Positions 54,361-62,908 of a stretch of DNA of 64,000 nt are shown here, piece after piece (position 1 is the first letter of the stretch; each line of letters starts with the position of its first letter). The translations under genes and the position numbers were made by a program. Source of the DNA: Microbacterium sp. CBA3102 (GTDB lineage: Bacteria; Actinomycetota; Actinomycetes; Actinomycetales; Microbacteriaceae); contig NZ_CP042412.1 in NCBI RefSeq assembly GCF_007954505.1, forward strand, positions 2,790,001 to 2,854,000, given 5' to 3'. The notes under the pieces are model-generated. The model made no database searches, was not told the DNA's origin, and saw only the letters and a program-made list of their open reading frames with translations.

Positions 54361-54734
54361 TCATGAGTGCTGAAGAATCCGACCGTCGTCGCGATGGCCT
54401 TGCCGGTGACGTCGCAGGGACCGAAGGTACGCCGGAGGCGATTGAAGCCGCCTCGATCGGCCGTCACCGCCATGGGTACCCGTCGGATCCTGCTGCCGCG
54501 CGAGCACGCGGGGTGGAGTGGGTGCGGCCCACCGACATCATCGCGCGCGGAGGTTCCCGGGTCGCCGGTGCCGGGATCGACTTCCAGAAGGAACTCGCTC
54601 GCAGAACGCGAGGTGCAACCACGGAGCGCCTGCACACGATTCGCGACCGCGCCCGCCAACTTCCGCCGTTGTCAGCGTTTGGCCGCGGGAGCGCCGAGCG
54701 CGGTGCCGAGCGGGGCGCGGTCGGCATGCGCTGA
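54357..54734 (+). CDS. Hypothetical conjugation-operon protein, 125 aa
   Basis: A 125-residue, Arg- and Gly-rich soluble protein with a plausible core RGVEWVRPTDIIARGGSRVA and IDFQKELARRTRGATTERLH. It is not recognised. The start at 54357 overlaps the DUF2637 stop (ATGA); a second ATG at 54363 is possible. The basic, flexible composition fits nucleic-acid binding. Two larger frames over the same bases are shadows. Confidence 0.65.
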   Translation: MIMSAEESDRRRDGLAGDVAGTEGTPEAIEAASIGRHRHGYPSDPAAARARGVEWVRPTDIIARGGSRVAGAGIDFQKELARRTRGATTERLHTIRDRARQLPPLSAFGRGSAERGAERGAVGMR

Positions 54735-54759
54735 CCGCCGGAAGTCCAGGAGGTTGGCG

Positions 54760-55695
54760 ATGCGCGCGAACACGGTCACTCCGGTCGTGGGAGCGAGTGC
54801 GCACCTGCTTGCCAGGAGGTGTCCCACCATGCGCAACACATCGACATCGCAAGTCTCCGATACCGCCGAAGACTTCAGCACGGGTGAAGGCCTGCGCCGA
54901 GTGCTCACTCGCCTGCACCAGCAGGGGTCAAGCGCGTGGAAGCACGACCCGATCGCTGCGGATCTCATGGCCTTCACGGCGAACAAGTACGCGGCGCTCG
55001 CGCGCAAGCACGGTCTCGACCCGTGGGAGGCGTCGAGCGCTGCATTCGAGGTCATGCGCGCAACGGCGACTCGCCATGCGAAGGATCCCTGGGCGGTCGT
55101 CACCCGCGGCGTGCAAGTCACCTGCATCGCTGAGGAACGCGGGCAAGGGCTGCTCTGCTCGACGAATCAGGCACGCCGTCCGCAGTTCTCCGCACTGCAC
55201 GATCCCGAACGCATCTCCGATCGCGAGAACCCGCTGTCGGACTACCACCCGGCGTTCCGCGTCACCGACAATGTCGACATCGACGACGAACCGGAGGTCG
55301 ATGACGTTCACAGCGAACTCTCTTCGGCGTCGTCAGCTCGCGCCGCGATCGCCGATGCGGTGCGGCTGTTTACGCTGCTCGACTGGCCCGAGGATGTTGC
55401 ACGGCTGGCGATCGATCGGGTCTGCGAGGCTACTGAACGAGCCGGGAGTCGGGCGAGCGCCTACGAGTCGCTGCGCCGCGACAAGCATGCGCTCGTGCTG
55501 CTGGACTTGCCCGCACACTCTTGGTCTGCGCTGCTGCGGACGATCCTCGGAAATACCCATCCTGCGTTGCAAGCCACCGCGGCGGGGCGTGGAGTGCTGC
55601 TCCGGCTGCTGCTCGGTGAGACGCTGCAGTCGCTGCTGCACGACGAGGATCTCGTCTTCCAGATCGCACTCGCGGCTCCGGGGCGGCGGAGGTGA
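54760..55695 (+). CDS. Hypothetical conjugation-operon protein, about 311 aa
   Basis: A helical soluble protein: GLRRVLTRLHQQGSSAWKHD, AFTANKYAALARKHGLDPWE, AFEVMRATATRHAKDPWAVV and then a long acidic stretch (DIDDEPEVDDVHSELSSASS). A helical C-terminus follows (RLFTLLDWPEDVARLAIDRV, LLRLLLGETLQSLLHDEDLV). No catalytic motif is seen. Two starts are possible, each behind AGGAGG: 54760 (6-base spacing) and 54829 (9-base spacing); the second begins directly at the conserved-looking part. In position it corresponds to unknown proteins between prim-pol/DUF2637 and ParB on related elements. Confidence 0.7.
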   Translation: MRANTVTPVVGASAHLLARRCPTMRNTSTSQVSDTAEDFSTGEGLRRVLTRLHQQGSSAWKHDPIAADLMAFTANKYAALARKHGLDPWEASSAAFEVMRATATRHAKDPWAVVTRGVQVTCIAEERGQGLLCSTNQARRPQFSALHDPERISDRENPLSDYHPAFRVTDNVDIDDEPEVDDVHSELSSASSARAAIADAVRLFTLLDWPEDVARLAIDRVCEATERAGSRASAYESLRRDKHALVLLDLPAHSWSALLRTILGNTHPALQATAAGRGVLLRLLLGETLQSLLHDEDLVFQIALAAPGRRR

Positions 55696-55701
55696 CCTGC
55701 C

Positions 55702-56700
55702 ATGGAAGAGAGGCACGGGAATGGTGCCGTCACCCGAACTGTCGAGTCGATCCATGTTGGGCATCGCCATCGCAACGATCTCGGCGACATCGCGGCCCTC
55801 GCGCAGTCGATTGATCGACAAGGCCTCCTGCAACCGATCACTGTCACACCCGACGGCGTACTCGTGTGTGGCGCGCGGCGCCTGGCAGCCATCAAGCAGC
55901 TCGGCTGGACCGAGGTTCGAGTGTGGGTGCGATCCGGGATCTCGACCTCGCTCGGGTACATGCTCGCGGAGCAAGACGACAACGGGCTGCACAAGCCGCT
56001 CACGCAGTTGGAAGCAGCGGAGCTGTATCGGGAGATGAAGTCGCTGCTCGCGGAGGAAGCGGCACAGCGGAAGGCAACGACGCAGTTGTCGACGGAAAAT
56101 CAGCCCAGGTGGAACGGTCATGCCGAATCGGCAGGACCGTTGGAGACACCGTTGGGTTCGGCCCGTCGTCAGGCGGCAGAGATGATCACGGGCACCTCGT
56201 CGTACACGCGGCTCGAAGAGATCAACCTCATCCAACGAACTGCCGAGGACTCAGCCCAGTCAGACGACCTGCGGAAAGCCGCGCAGGGGTTTCTCAACGA
56301 GATTCGCGACGGCGCACCGGCGCACCCGCGCTGGGAGCGAACTCGAGAACTAGCTGCCGCAGCGACCGCCGATCGCGACGTGCTGCTGCATCGGCTTGCA
56401 GAAGAGAAACTCGCCCAGATCAAAGCGGGCAAGAAGCCGAAACGACGCACCCCGGGTGCGGACGTACCAGCCGCCATCGAGCCGATGACGATACGAGCGT
56501 TCGTCATCACCTGGACCGAACTCGGAGGGCTCTGCGCAAGCACCAATCCCGTAGCGATAGCAGCGAAGCTCACCGAAGCTGAAGCTGACATGTTCTTCGC
56601 CGCCATCGAGCAATGGAGCCAGTTCGCCGAGCACCTGCGCGAAGCACTCGACCAACTGCACGCTGAGAACGAAGCTCCGCCGCGACTGCGCGCTATCTAA
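55702..56700 (+). CDS. ParB N-terminal domain protein
   Basis: A 332-residue ParB-type nuclease/CTPase-fold protein. The N-terminal domain has VESIHVGHRHRNDLGDIAAL, AQSIDRQGLLQPITVTPDGV, LVCGARRLAAIKQLGWTEVR (the G-x-R-R box) and MLAEQDDNGLHKPLTQLEAA. A middle part follows with GSARRQAAEMITGTSSYTRL, a helix-turn-helix-like segment. The C-terminus is helical and charged. There is no ParA gene next to it, so it may act in element regulation or plasmid maintenance rather than classical partition. It is 6 bases after the preceding gene. Confidence 0.85.
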   Translation: MEERHGNGAVTRTVESIHVGHRHRNDLGDIAALAQSIDRQGLLQPITVTPDGVLVCGARRLAAIKQLGWTEVRVWVRSGISTSLGYMLAEQDDNGLHKPLTQLEAAELYREMKSLLAEEAAQRKATTQLSTENQPRWNGHAESAGPLETPLGSARRQAAEMITGTSSYTRLEEINLIQRTAEDSAQSDDLRKAAQGFLNEIRDGAPAHPRWERTRELAAAATADRDVLLHRLAEEKLAQIKAGKKPKRRTPGADVPAAIEPMTIRAFVITWTELGGLCASTNPVAIAAKLTEAEADMFFAAIEQWSQFAEHLREALDQLHAENEAPPRLRAI

Positions 56701-56742
56701 GGTGGCGGCGAGCGCACGGGTCGCGCAGCGCACCTGCTAGGT

Positions 56743-57423
56743 ATGAGAACTTCAGCTGATCCCAGGACGCGCCGCAAACTCATCGCAATCATCGTCAGCG
56801 GAGTGATCCTGCTTGCCCTTGTTGCGGTCGGCGGCTATGGGCTCCTCATCGGCTCCGACAGCGGAACGGCACCAGTTCATCGCGATCCTGCACCGTCATC
56901 CACGGCATCGCCGCGGCCCGAGACCCCTTCGCGGCCGCAAGTGCCGAGGATCCTGCCCACAACCGACCCGGAGACCTTCGCGCGCCGCGTCGCTGCGGCA
57001 CTCTTCACCTGGGACACCGGAGCTGGACTGATGCCACTCGACTACACCTCAGCGATCCTCGATGTCGGCGATCCCTCGGGCACTGAGCAGGCCGGGCTCG
57101 CCGCCGACATCGCGACATATCTGCCCAGCCGGGACGCATGGGTGCAGCTGCGCCAATACTCCACAACCCAGCACCTGACGATCGACAACATCGCTGTACC
57201 CGAAGCGTGGAGCGAAGCAGTCGCACAAGCCCGGCCCGGCCAGCTCCCACCCGGCGCGATTGCATACACGATCGACGGCGTACGACACCGCGACGGCATT
57301 TGGAACGACGAGCCGCAAGTTCTCACCGAACCGGTCGCCTTCACCATGTTCTTCGCCTGCCCACCCGACGGTGACCCCTGCTACCTCCTGCGACTCTCAC
57401 ACATCGGCAGCCCACTCAGGTAG
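56743..57423 (+). CDS. VirB8/TcpC-like membrane-anchored conjugation protein (candidate)
   Basis: A 226-residue protein with one N-terminal membrane segment (LIAIIVSGVILLALVAVGGY), a Pro/Ser/Thr-rich linker and a globular outside domain. That domain includes TDPETFARRVAAALFTWDTG, YLPSRDAWVQLRQYSTTQHL, AVAQARPGQLPPGAIAYTID and FTMFFACPPDGDPCYLLRLS. Single-pass anchor plus NTF2-like periplasmic-type domain is the architecture of VirB8/TcpC scaffold proteins of type IV secretion, and the neighbours support it. The family call is by architecture only. Confidence 0.65.
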   Translation: MRTSADPRTRRKLIAIIVSGVILLALVAVGGYGLLIGSDSGTAPVHRDPAPSSTASPRPETPSRPQVPRILPTTDPETFARRVAAALFTWDTGAGLMPLDYTSAILDVGDPSGTEQAGLAADIATYLPSRDAWVQLRQYSTTQHLTIDNIAVPEAWSEAVAQARPGQLPPGAIAYTIDGVRHRDGIWNDEPQVLTEPVAFTMFFACPPDGDPCYLLRLSHIGSPLR

Positions 57424-57432
57424 GAGGCCATC

Positions 57433-58623
57433 GTGTTGAAGAAACTCGCCATCGGCGCCCTCGCCTTGATGTTCCTCGCACCGACGCTCGGCCTCGTCAG
57501 CATCGGGCTCGTGATGAACCCCGCCGTGCTCGCCGCCTGCACCGTCAGCGACAGTGGGATCAGCGTGCGGAACGTCCCCGATTCGTTGCAAGTCACCACG
57601 GCGGACGGGTACACAATCACTCTGAACAAGCGGCAGCTCACACACGCGGCGACCATCATCACCGTCGGCTCGAAGATCGACGGCGTCAACCGGGATGCGT
57701 TGAAGATCTCGCTGATGGCGGCGCTGACCGAGTCGACGCTGCGGATGCTCGCGAACACGGGGACCTACCCAGAATCCGGCGACTACCCAAACGATGGCGG
57801 CGGGTCAGACAACGACTCGCTCGGCCTGTTCCAGATGCGCCCGCAATCTGGTTGGGGAACGGTCGCCGAGCTGATGGATCCGGAGTACCAGGTTGCGGCG
57901 TTCTTCGGCGGGCCGACGGGGCCGAACTATCCGTCACCGCGAGGGCTGCTCGACATTCCCGGCTGGGAGTCGTTGGAGCTCGGCGAAGTCGCACAGGCCG
58001 TCGAAGTCTCGGCCTACCCTGAACGGTACGACAATTACGCGCCGGTCGCCGAGGAGATCCTCGTCACGCTCACGACTGGTGGTGCTTCGGCGTCGTCGGC
58101 TTCTCCCACCGCTTCGCCATCAAACGCATCGAACACGGCGTCGAAAGTGGTGTTCCCGCTACCCGAAGGCACCTGGGTGCAGTCGGATGACTTCGGGCCG
58201 CGTATCGACCCGATCTCCGGTGAGCAGACGACGCATCATGGCTTGGACTTCGCTGCCCCTGATGGGACACCGATCCTTGCCGCCGCCGATGGTGTCGGCA
58301 CCGTGGCCGAGTTCAGCGGCGGCTGGGGAGGACTCATCGTCATCGAACATCAGCTGGGTGGCGAGACGGTCGCGACCGCGTACGCGCACATGTGGCAGAC
58401 CGGCATCCATGTCACCGCGGGCGAGCACGTCGTAGCGGGCCAGCACATCGGCGATGTCGGTTCATCTGGCTACTCGACCGGAGCGCACCTGCACTTCGAA
58501 GTTCGCCCTGGCGGCACCAATGGCACCGCGATTGACCCCGCAGCCTGGCTGAACGACCGCAACGCTGCGAACCTGCCCGAGGCGACGACCGGCCCATCCA
58601 GCTGCGAAGCAGGAGGCAACTGA
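57433..58623 (+). CDS. M23 peptidase with SLT-like domain, conjugation cell-wall hydrolase
   Basis: A 396-residue protein: an N-terminal membrane/signal segment (LAIGALALMFLAPTLGLVSI), then a lysozyme-like region with ISLMAALTESTLRMLANTGT (candidate catalytic glutamate) and DSLGLFQMRPQSGWGTVAEL. After a Ser/Ala/Thr linker comes a LytM-type M23 domain with VQSDDFGPRIDPISGEQTTH, HHGLDFAAPDGTPILAAADG and GYSTGAHLHFEVRPGG (HLHFEV zinc motif). It opens peptidoglycan locally for the transfer channel. It starts at GTG 57433 behind AGGAGG and is followed without gap by the pilin-like genes. Confidence 0.88.
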   Translation: MLKKLAIGALALMFLAPTLGLVSIGLVMNPAVLAACTVSDSGISVRNVPDSLQVTTADGYTITLNKRQLTHAATIITVGSKIDGVNRDALKISLMAALTESTLRMLANTGTYPESGDYPNDGGGSDNDSLGLFQMRPQSGWGTVAELMDPEYQVAAFFGGPTGPNYPSPRGLLDIPGWESLELGEVAQAVEVSAYPERYDNYAPVAEEILVTLTTGGASASSASPTASPSNASNTASKVVFPLPEGTWVQSDDFGPRIDPISGEQTTHHGLDFAAPDGTPILAAADGVGTVAEFSGGWGGLIVIEHQLGGETVATAYAHMWQTGIHVTAGEHVVAGQHIGDVGSSGYSTGAHLHFEVRPGGTNGTAIDPAAWLNDRNAANLPEATTGPSSCEAGGN

Positions 58624-58889
58624 TGAACGTGTTCCCTGACTTCGACAGCCTCGGAGGCATCGGCGACCTCAAGGTCGTCATCGGCGCGCTGCTGACGATC
58701 ATCCTGATCGTGGCCGTCCTCATGATCATCATCTGCGCGATCATCTGGGCCATCGCCACCTCGACCGGCAACCCCAGCATGTCCGCGAAAGGTCGCGGCG
58801 GCGTCTTCGTCGCGGTCGGAGCAGCTGCACTCGCCGGATGCGGCGTCGCCTGGATCAACTGGCTGATCAGCCTTGGCGAGCAGCTGTAG
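58623..58889 (+). CDS. Small pilin-like two-TM protein (DUF6112-like), 88 aa
   Basis: An 88-residue protein with two hydrophobic helices (VVIGALLTIILIVAVLMIII and VFVAVGAAALAGCGVAWINW) separated by a short loop (TSTGNPSMSAKGRGG). This is the layout of VirB2/TrbC-like or DUF6112 small membrane proteins of conjugation systems. Its start overlaps the M23 stop (ATGA). A second, similar protein is encoded 92 bases downstream. Confidence 0.75.
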   Translation: MNVFPDFDSLGGIGDLKVVIGALLTIILIVAVLMIIICAIIWAIATSTGNPSMSAKGRGGVFVAVGAAALAGCGVAWINWLISLGEQL

Positions 58890-58980
58890 TTCAGGCGCTT
58901 TGCCGGGAAAAGCTGCGCACCTTGCTGGCGACTCTGTTTCGCTTCCGTCCTCATGGCGGGCAAATCGCAAGGAGCATGCC

Positions 58981-59313
58981 GTGTTCGAACTCGCCTCAAC
59001 ACTGCTGGAAGTTCCAGCACACCTTCCCGCCTGGGTACCGATGGAGATCGACATCACACCGAATGACTCCGGTCTGCCTGGGATCGCGCAGCTGCGCACC
59101 ATCGTCGGCGCCGTCATGACGGTCGGGCTGATCCTGAGCGTCCTTGCGCTCATCGTGTCCGCGATCGTGTGGGGATTCGGATCGAACTCATCCAACCCGC
59201 ACCTGGCGTCGCGCGGCAAAGTCGGCGTACTCGTCTCCTGTGGCGCCGCGGTGCTGTGCGGTGCGGCAGTGACGCTCATCAACTTCTTCTGGGGCGTCGG
59301 CCAGCAGGTCTGA
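58981..59313 (+). CDS. DUF6112-like small membrane protein, 110 aa
   Basis: A 110-residue paralogue-like neighbour: TIVGAVMTVGLILSVLALIV and VGVLVSCGAAVLCGAAVTLI are the two helices. The loop SNPHLASRGKVG resembles the NPSMSAKGRGG of the preceding protein, so the two look like a tandem duplication with divergence. The GTG at 58981 follows AAGGAG 6 bases upstream. A longer open frame upstream lacks support. It may be the major or minor pilin of the transfer channel. Confidence 0.78.
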   Translation: MFELASTLLEVPAHLPAWVPMEIDITPNDSGLPGIAQLRTIVGAVMTVGLILSVLALIVSAIVWGFGSNSSNPHLASRGKVGVLVSCGAAVLCGAAVTLINFFWGVGQQV

Positions 59314-59347
59314 CGCACACACATCAACGACCCGAAGGTGGCACGTG

Positions 59348-60730
59348 ATGAGTGTCTGCGACATCCCGATCATCTCGACCGTCTGCGAAACCGCCGGTGA
59401 AGCCGCCGCGTCTCTCATCTCGGCACCGTTCGACTGGCTCGCCTCCACGATGGGGCAAGCCGCCGGATGGCTGCTCGAAGGAATGTGGCAGGTCTTCGAC
59501 TCGACGACGCTCGTCGACGTCACCACAGAGGGCTACCTCGACGTCTACAACTTGCTGTTCGGCATCGGCGTATTCGTCGTGCTGCTGTTCTTTTGCTTCC
59601 AACTCATCCTCGGGCTCATCCGCAGGGAGCCCTCCGCGCTCTCACGCGCCGCGCTGGGCGCCGCGAAGGCGATCCTCGGATCATTCGTCGTGATCACACT
59701 CACCGCGACAACTCTTGAGATCGTCGATCAGCTCTGCATCGGCATCCTGCAAGCCGCAGGCGAAACCACGGAGACCATGGGCGACAAGATCATGCTGCTC
59801 GCGGCGGGGCTCGGCACCATCAACATCGCAGCTCCCGGTGTGGGGGCGATCGTCACGATCTTCCTCGCCGGTCTCATGATCTGTGCCGTCGCCATCGTCT
59901 GGTTCTCACTCCTCATCCGCAAGGCGCTGCTGCTGGTCGCGATCGTGCTCGCGCCGATCGCATTCGCCGGAGCTGCATGGGATGTCACTCGGGGCTGGAT
60001 CGGGAAGTGGGCAGCATTCGTGATCGCGTTGATCGTCTCGAAACTCGTCCTGGTCGTCATCTTCCTCATCGCAATCACGCAGATCTCCACGCCCATCGCA
60101 GTCGATCTCGCCGCCGTCACTGAGCCGATCAGCGGCATCGTGCTGCTGTTCATCGCCGCGTTCGCCCCGTACATGGTGTACCGGTTCATCTCGTTCCTCG
60201 GCTTCGACCAGTACCACGCGATGGGCTCCGAACAAGACGCCAAGAACGCCGTCAACCGACCCGTCCCAGTGCCCACGAAACCGCAGAGCGACGGCGTGAA
60301 GAAGGTGCTTGATGGCGGCGGATCCGGCAGAGGTGACCCCTCGGGCGGCGCAGGATTGATACCCACCGCTGGAGGAGGAAGCCCCGCGGCGGCAGGGACG
60401 GGCGGGGCGGCCACGGCCGGAACGACGGCGGGTGTATCGGGTGGAGCATCCGCGGGCGGAGCCGGTGCCGGAGCCGCGGTCGCCGGACCTGCTGCGGCCG
60501 TGGTCATCGCTGCCGAGGTCGCAAAAGCTGCGGCAACCGCGGGACCGAAGCTCGGTGGTGCTATGGGGAGCCAAGCCGAGACCGCCGCTGGCGGCGCGGA
60601 ACAGACCGCTACGTCCGCGCCTCCGCAGGCTGATCCGCCTGCACGTTCTGCCCCTCAGCCGCGACCGCCGTCTGCTGACCCCGCACCGCCGAAGCCCGCG
60701 CAACCGACCCCGCGCACGCCGAAGGGATGA
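59348..60730 (+). CDS. TrbL/VirB6-like conjugal transfer membrane protein
   Basis: A protein of about 460 residues. Six or more hydrophobic helices: YNLLFGIGVFVVLLFFCFQL, AAKAILGSFVVITLTATTLE, IVTIFLAGLMICAVAIVWFS, KALLLVAIVLAPIAFAGAAW, FVIALIVSKLVLVVIFLIAI and ISGIVLLFIAAFAPYMVYRF. A long Gly/Ala-rich cytoplasmic tail from about residue 325 follows. VirB6/TrbL proteins form the inner part of the channel. The start is ATG 59348, with an in-frame GTG at 59345 also possible, behind GAAGGTGG. It is a typical neighbour of the SCO6880-like gene next in line. Confidence 0.85.
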   Translation: MSVCDIPIISTVCETAGEAAASLISAPFDWLASTMGQAAGWLLEGMWQVFDSTTLVDVTTEGYLDVYNLLFGIGVFVVLLFFCFQLILGLIRREPSALSRAALGAAKAILGSFVVITLTATTLEIVDQLCIGILQAAGETTETMGDKIMLLAAGLGTINIAAPGVGAIVTIFLAGLMICAVAIVWFSLLIRKALLLVAIVLAPIAFAGAAWDVTRGWIGKWAAFVIALIVSKLVLVVIFLIAITQISTPIAVDLAAVTEPISGIVLLFIAAFAPYMVYRFISFLGFDQYHAMGSEQDAKNAVNRPVPVPTKPQSDGVKKVLDGGGSGRGDPSGGAGLIPTAGGGSPAAAGTGGAATAGTTAGVSGGASAGGAGAGAAVAGPAAAVVIAAEVAKAAATAGPKLGGAMGSQAETAAGGAEQTATSAPPQADPPARSAPQPRPPSADPAPPKPAQPTPRTPKG

Positions 60731-60736
60731 TCCGAA

Positions 60737-61648
60737 ATGTCGTCACGCACACCGTCTCGAACCGACGGTGAACTCACTCCGGTGAAGTTCTCCCGGCTCA
60801 CTCGCCGCGGTGTCCTCCTCGGACTTTCCGTATCGCAGTTGGTCACGCTCAGTATCGGTGTCGGGTCGATCGTGTGGGCGTTCTACGCAGGAGGCGGCAT
60901 CCTCATCGCCTTCGCCGCACCCGTTGTGGTGTTTGCTGCCGTTCTCGCCTGGGTGCCCATCGCGCGGCGCCCGATCGTCGAGTGGATCCCGGTTGCGTTC
61001 TGGTGGATGTGGAAGACCACCGGCGGGCAAATGCTCTATCGTCGCCGCATCGTCGCCCCGCGACCTGTGGGAACACTCGCGCTGCCCGGGGACATGGCTC
61101 GGCTACGTGAGTACGACGATCCAGCGACTGGAGCCGGGATGATCCACGACCCCGCCGCTGCCACACTGACCGCGGTCCTCTCGGTGACGCATCCCGCGTT
61201 CGTGCTGCTCGACCCCGGTGAGCAGGAGCGCCGCGTCGCCTCCTGGGGGCGTGTGCTCGCCACTGTCTGCAGGTCTGGGCGCATTTCGATGCTGCAGGTG
61301 CTGGAGCGCACGCTGCCCGACTCCGGTACCGGCCTCGTCGAATGGTGGGCCGCGCACGGCTCCCGCGACGGCACCTGGGCCTCAACCACCTACGCCGAAC
61401 TCATCGACCGGGCAGGCCCCGCTGGTGAACGACACGCCACCACCCTTTCGCTCTCGCTCGACATGCGTGCTGCCGCGCGGCAGATTCGCACCGCGGGCGG
61501 CGGGGTACGCGGCGGGGCCGCTGTGCTGCGGCAGGAGATGGCGACGCTCGTCGCCGCGCTCAGGTCGGCAGATCTCGCTCCGTCGGCGTGGCTCGGATGC
61601 GGGCAGATCGCAGTAATCCTGCGTTCGGCGTACGACCCAGCTTGGCTA
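60737..61648 (+). pseudogene. SCO6880-like (PrgI-type) conjugation protein, 3'-truncated by IS21 element
   Basis: About 300 residues survive. VKFSRLTRRGVLLGLSVSQL and IGVGSIVWAFYAGGGILIAF give the two N-terminal helices, then VVVFAAVLAWVPIARRPIVE. A soluble domain follows with FWWMWKTTGGQMLYRRRIVA, PVGTLALPGDMARLREYDDP and SRSGRISMLQVLERT-like sequence (here VCRSGRISMLQVLERTLP). Proteins of this family are normally about 480-500 residues and stand before the VirB4-type ATPase gene. The frame runs into the IS21 terminal repeat at 61649 after RSAYDPAWL and stops at 61675. The last third is lost. Confidence 0.8.
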
Positions 61649-61722
61649 TGTCAACTTGAAGTGGCCCAGGGGTGACGGTCTGATCTGGCCCAAGGCGGAG
61701 TCTGGTCGGGCGCGGCTCGAGG

Positions 61723-62037
61723 TCAGATGAGCGGGCGGAGCACGCTGGTGATCTGCTCGGTGGTGGGTGTGCCTTTGAGTCCGTGCGGGGTGGCGTAGAC
61801 GCGGCAGGCGAGGTCAGTAGTGCGACCGTCGGAGGGGAAGATGTCGACCCCGTTGAGGGTGATCGTCGGGGAGCCGGCGAACGGGGTTTCGGCTGCTTCG
61901 TCCGGAGTGCGTAGCAGTCGCGTGGTGACGGGGATGTCGGCCCGCCCGAGCGCGTCCAATGCTTCTCGTGTGTGGGCTTCCGCGGTCTCCCAGCTGGGGC
62001 ATTCCTCGATGTGCAGGATCTCGATGGTCATCTCCAT
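61723..62037 (-). CDS. Thioredoxin-like small protein, passenger of the IS21 element, 104 aa
   Basis: A 104-residue protein with a thioredoxin-fold look: MEMTIEILHIEECPSWETAE has the beta-strand/CxxS-like N-terminus (CPSW), AHTREALDALGRADIPVTTR follows, then the cis-proline-type motif FAGSPTITLNGVDIFPSDGR and a tail helix (TTEQITSVLRPLI). Proteins of this type are known from mercury-resistance-type loci, where they are annotated as thioredoxin-like or unknown. AGAGGAGAAT is a strong ribosome binding site. It is 52 bases after istB in the same direction. Confidence 0.75.
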   Translation of the reverse strand: MEMTIEILHIEECPSWETAEAHTREALDALGRADIPVTTRLLRTPDEAAETPFAGSPTITLNGVDIFPSDGRTTDLACRVYATPHGLKGTPTTEQITSVLRPLI

Positions 62038-62089
62038 ATTCTCCTCTCGCGCCGACGCTGGAGCGCTGGTGGTGGGGCTGGTCGATCGA

Positions 62090-62908
62090 TCACCTGTCGG
62101 TGCTCGGAGATGCGGTGGCGCGGGTGTGGGCGAGCCGGTAGCTGGTGGTGCCGGTCTCGATGATGGTGCCGTTGAACGTGAGCCGGTCGATGATCGCGGC
62201 GCAGAGGCGCGGGTCGGTGAACGTGTCCGTCCAGCCAGAGAAGGACTGGTTCGACGCGATCGCGACGGAGTTCTTCTCCTCCGGCTCGGTGAGGACCTGG
62301 AAGAGGAGTTCGGCTCCGCGGCGGTCGAGTTCCATGTAGCCGAGTTCGTCGATGCAGAGCAGGTCGACGCGGCCGTAGCGGGCGATGGTGCGGGCAAGTT
62401 GTTTCTCGTCGGCGGCTTCGACGAGCTCGTTGACGAGTTTCGTCGCGAGGGTGTATTTCACCCGGTAGCCTTTCTCAGCGGCGGCGGTGCCGAGCCCGAT
62501 GAGGAGGTGGCTCTTCCCGGTGCCGGAGTCCCCGATGAGGCAGAGCGGGTCACCGCGGCGGACCCAGTCGCCGGTCGCGAGGGTGTGGATCGTGGCGGCG
62601 TTGATGTTCGGGTTCGCGTCGTAGTCGAAGTCTCCGAGCCATTTCTGTCTGGGGAACCCGGCGGATGTGACGCGGCGAACGGTGGAGCGGCGGTCCCGGT
62701 CATCGCATTCCGCAAGCAGCAGTTCGGCGAGGAATCCTTGGTAGGAGAGCTGCTCGTGCTCGGCGACGCGGATAGCTTCATCCATCACGGCCCGGATCGT
62801 CGGCAGGCGGAGCCGCCGGCAGGCTTGGTCGACGGCGGCCGCGGCGGCTTCCTCGGTCATTCCGCGCTGGCGGCGCAGGGTCGTGGTCACGGCGGTTCGG
62901 GTGCTCAT
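62090..62908 (-). CDS. istB: IS21-family helper ATPase IstB
   Basis: A 272-residue AAA+ transposition helper. IstB/DnaC-like features are: DPLCLIGDSGTGKSHLLIGL (Walker A), YGRVDLLCIDELGYMELDRR (Walker B, CIDELGY), LLFQVLTEPEEKNSVAIASN with sensor 1, and SFSGWTDTFTDPRLCAAIID before IDRLTFNGTIIETGTTSYRL. It assembles on target DNA and activates IstA. Its start overlaps the istA stop by 4 bases, as is usual. Confidence 0.95.
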   Translation of the reverse strand: MSTRTAVTTTLRRQRGMTEEAAAAAVDQACRRLRLPTIRAVMDEAIRVAEHEQLSYQGFLAELLLAECDDRDRRSTVRRVTSAGFPRQKWLGDFDYDANPNINAATIHTLATGDWVRRGDPLCLIGDSGTGKSHLLIGLGTAAAEKGYRVKYTLATKLVNELVEAADEKQLARTIARYGRVDLLCIDELGYMELDRRGAELLFQVLTEPEEKNSVAIASNQSFSGWTDTFTDPRLCAAIIDRLTFNGTIIETGTTSYRLAHTRATASPSTDR

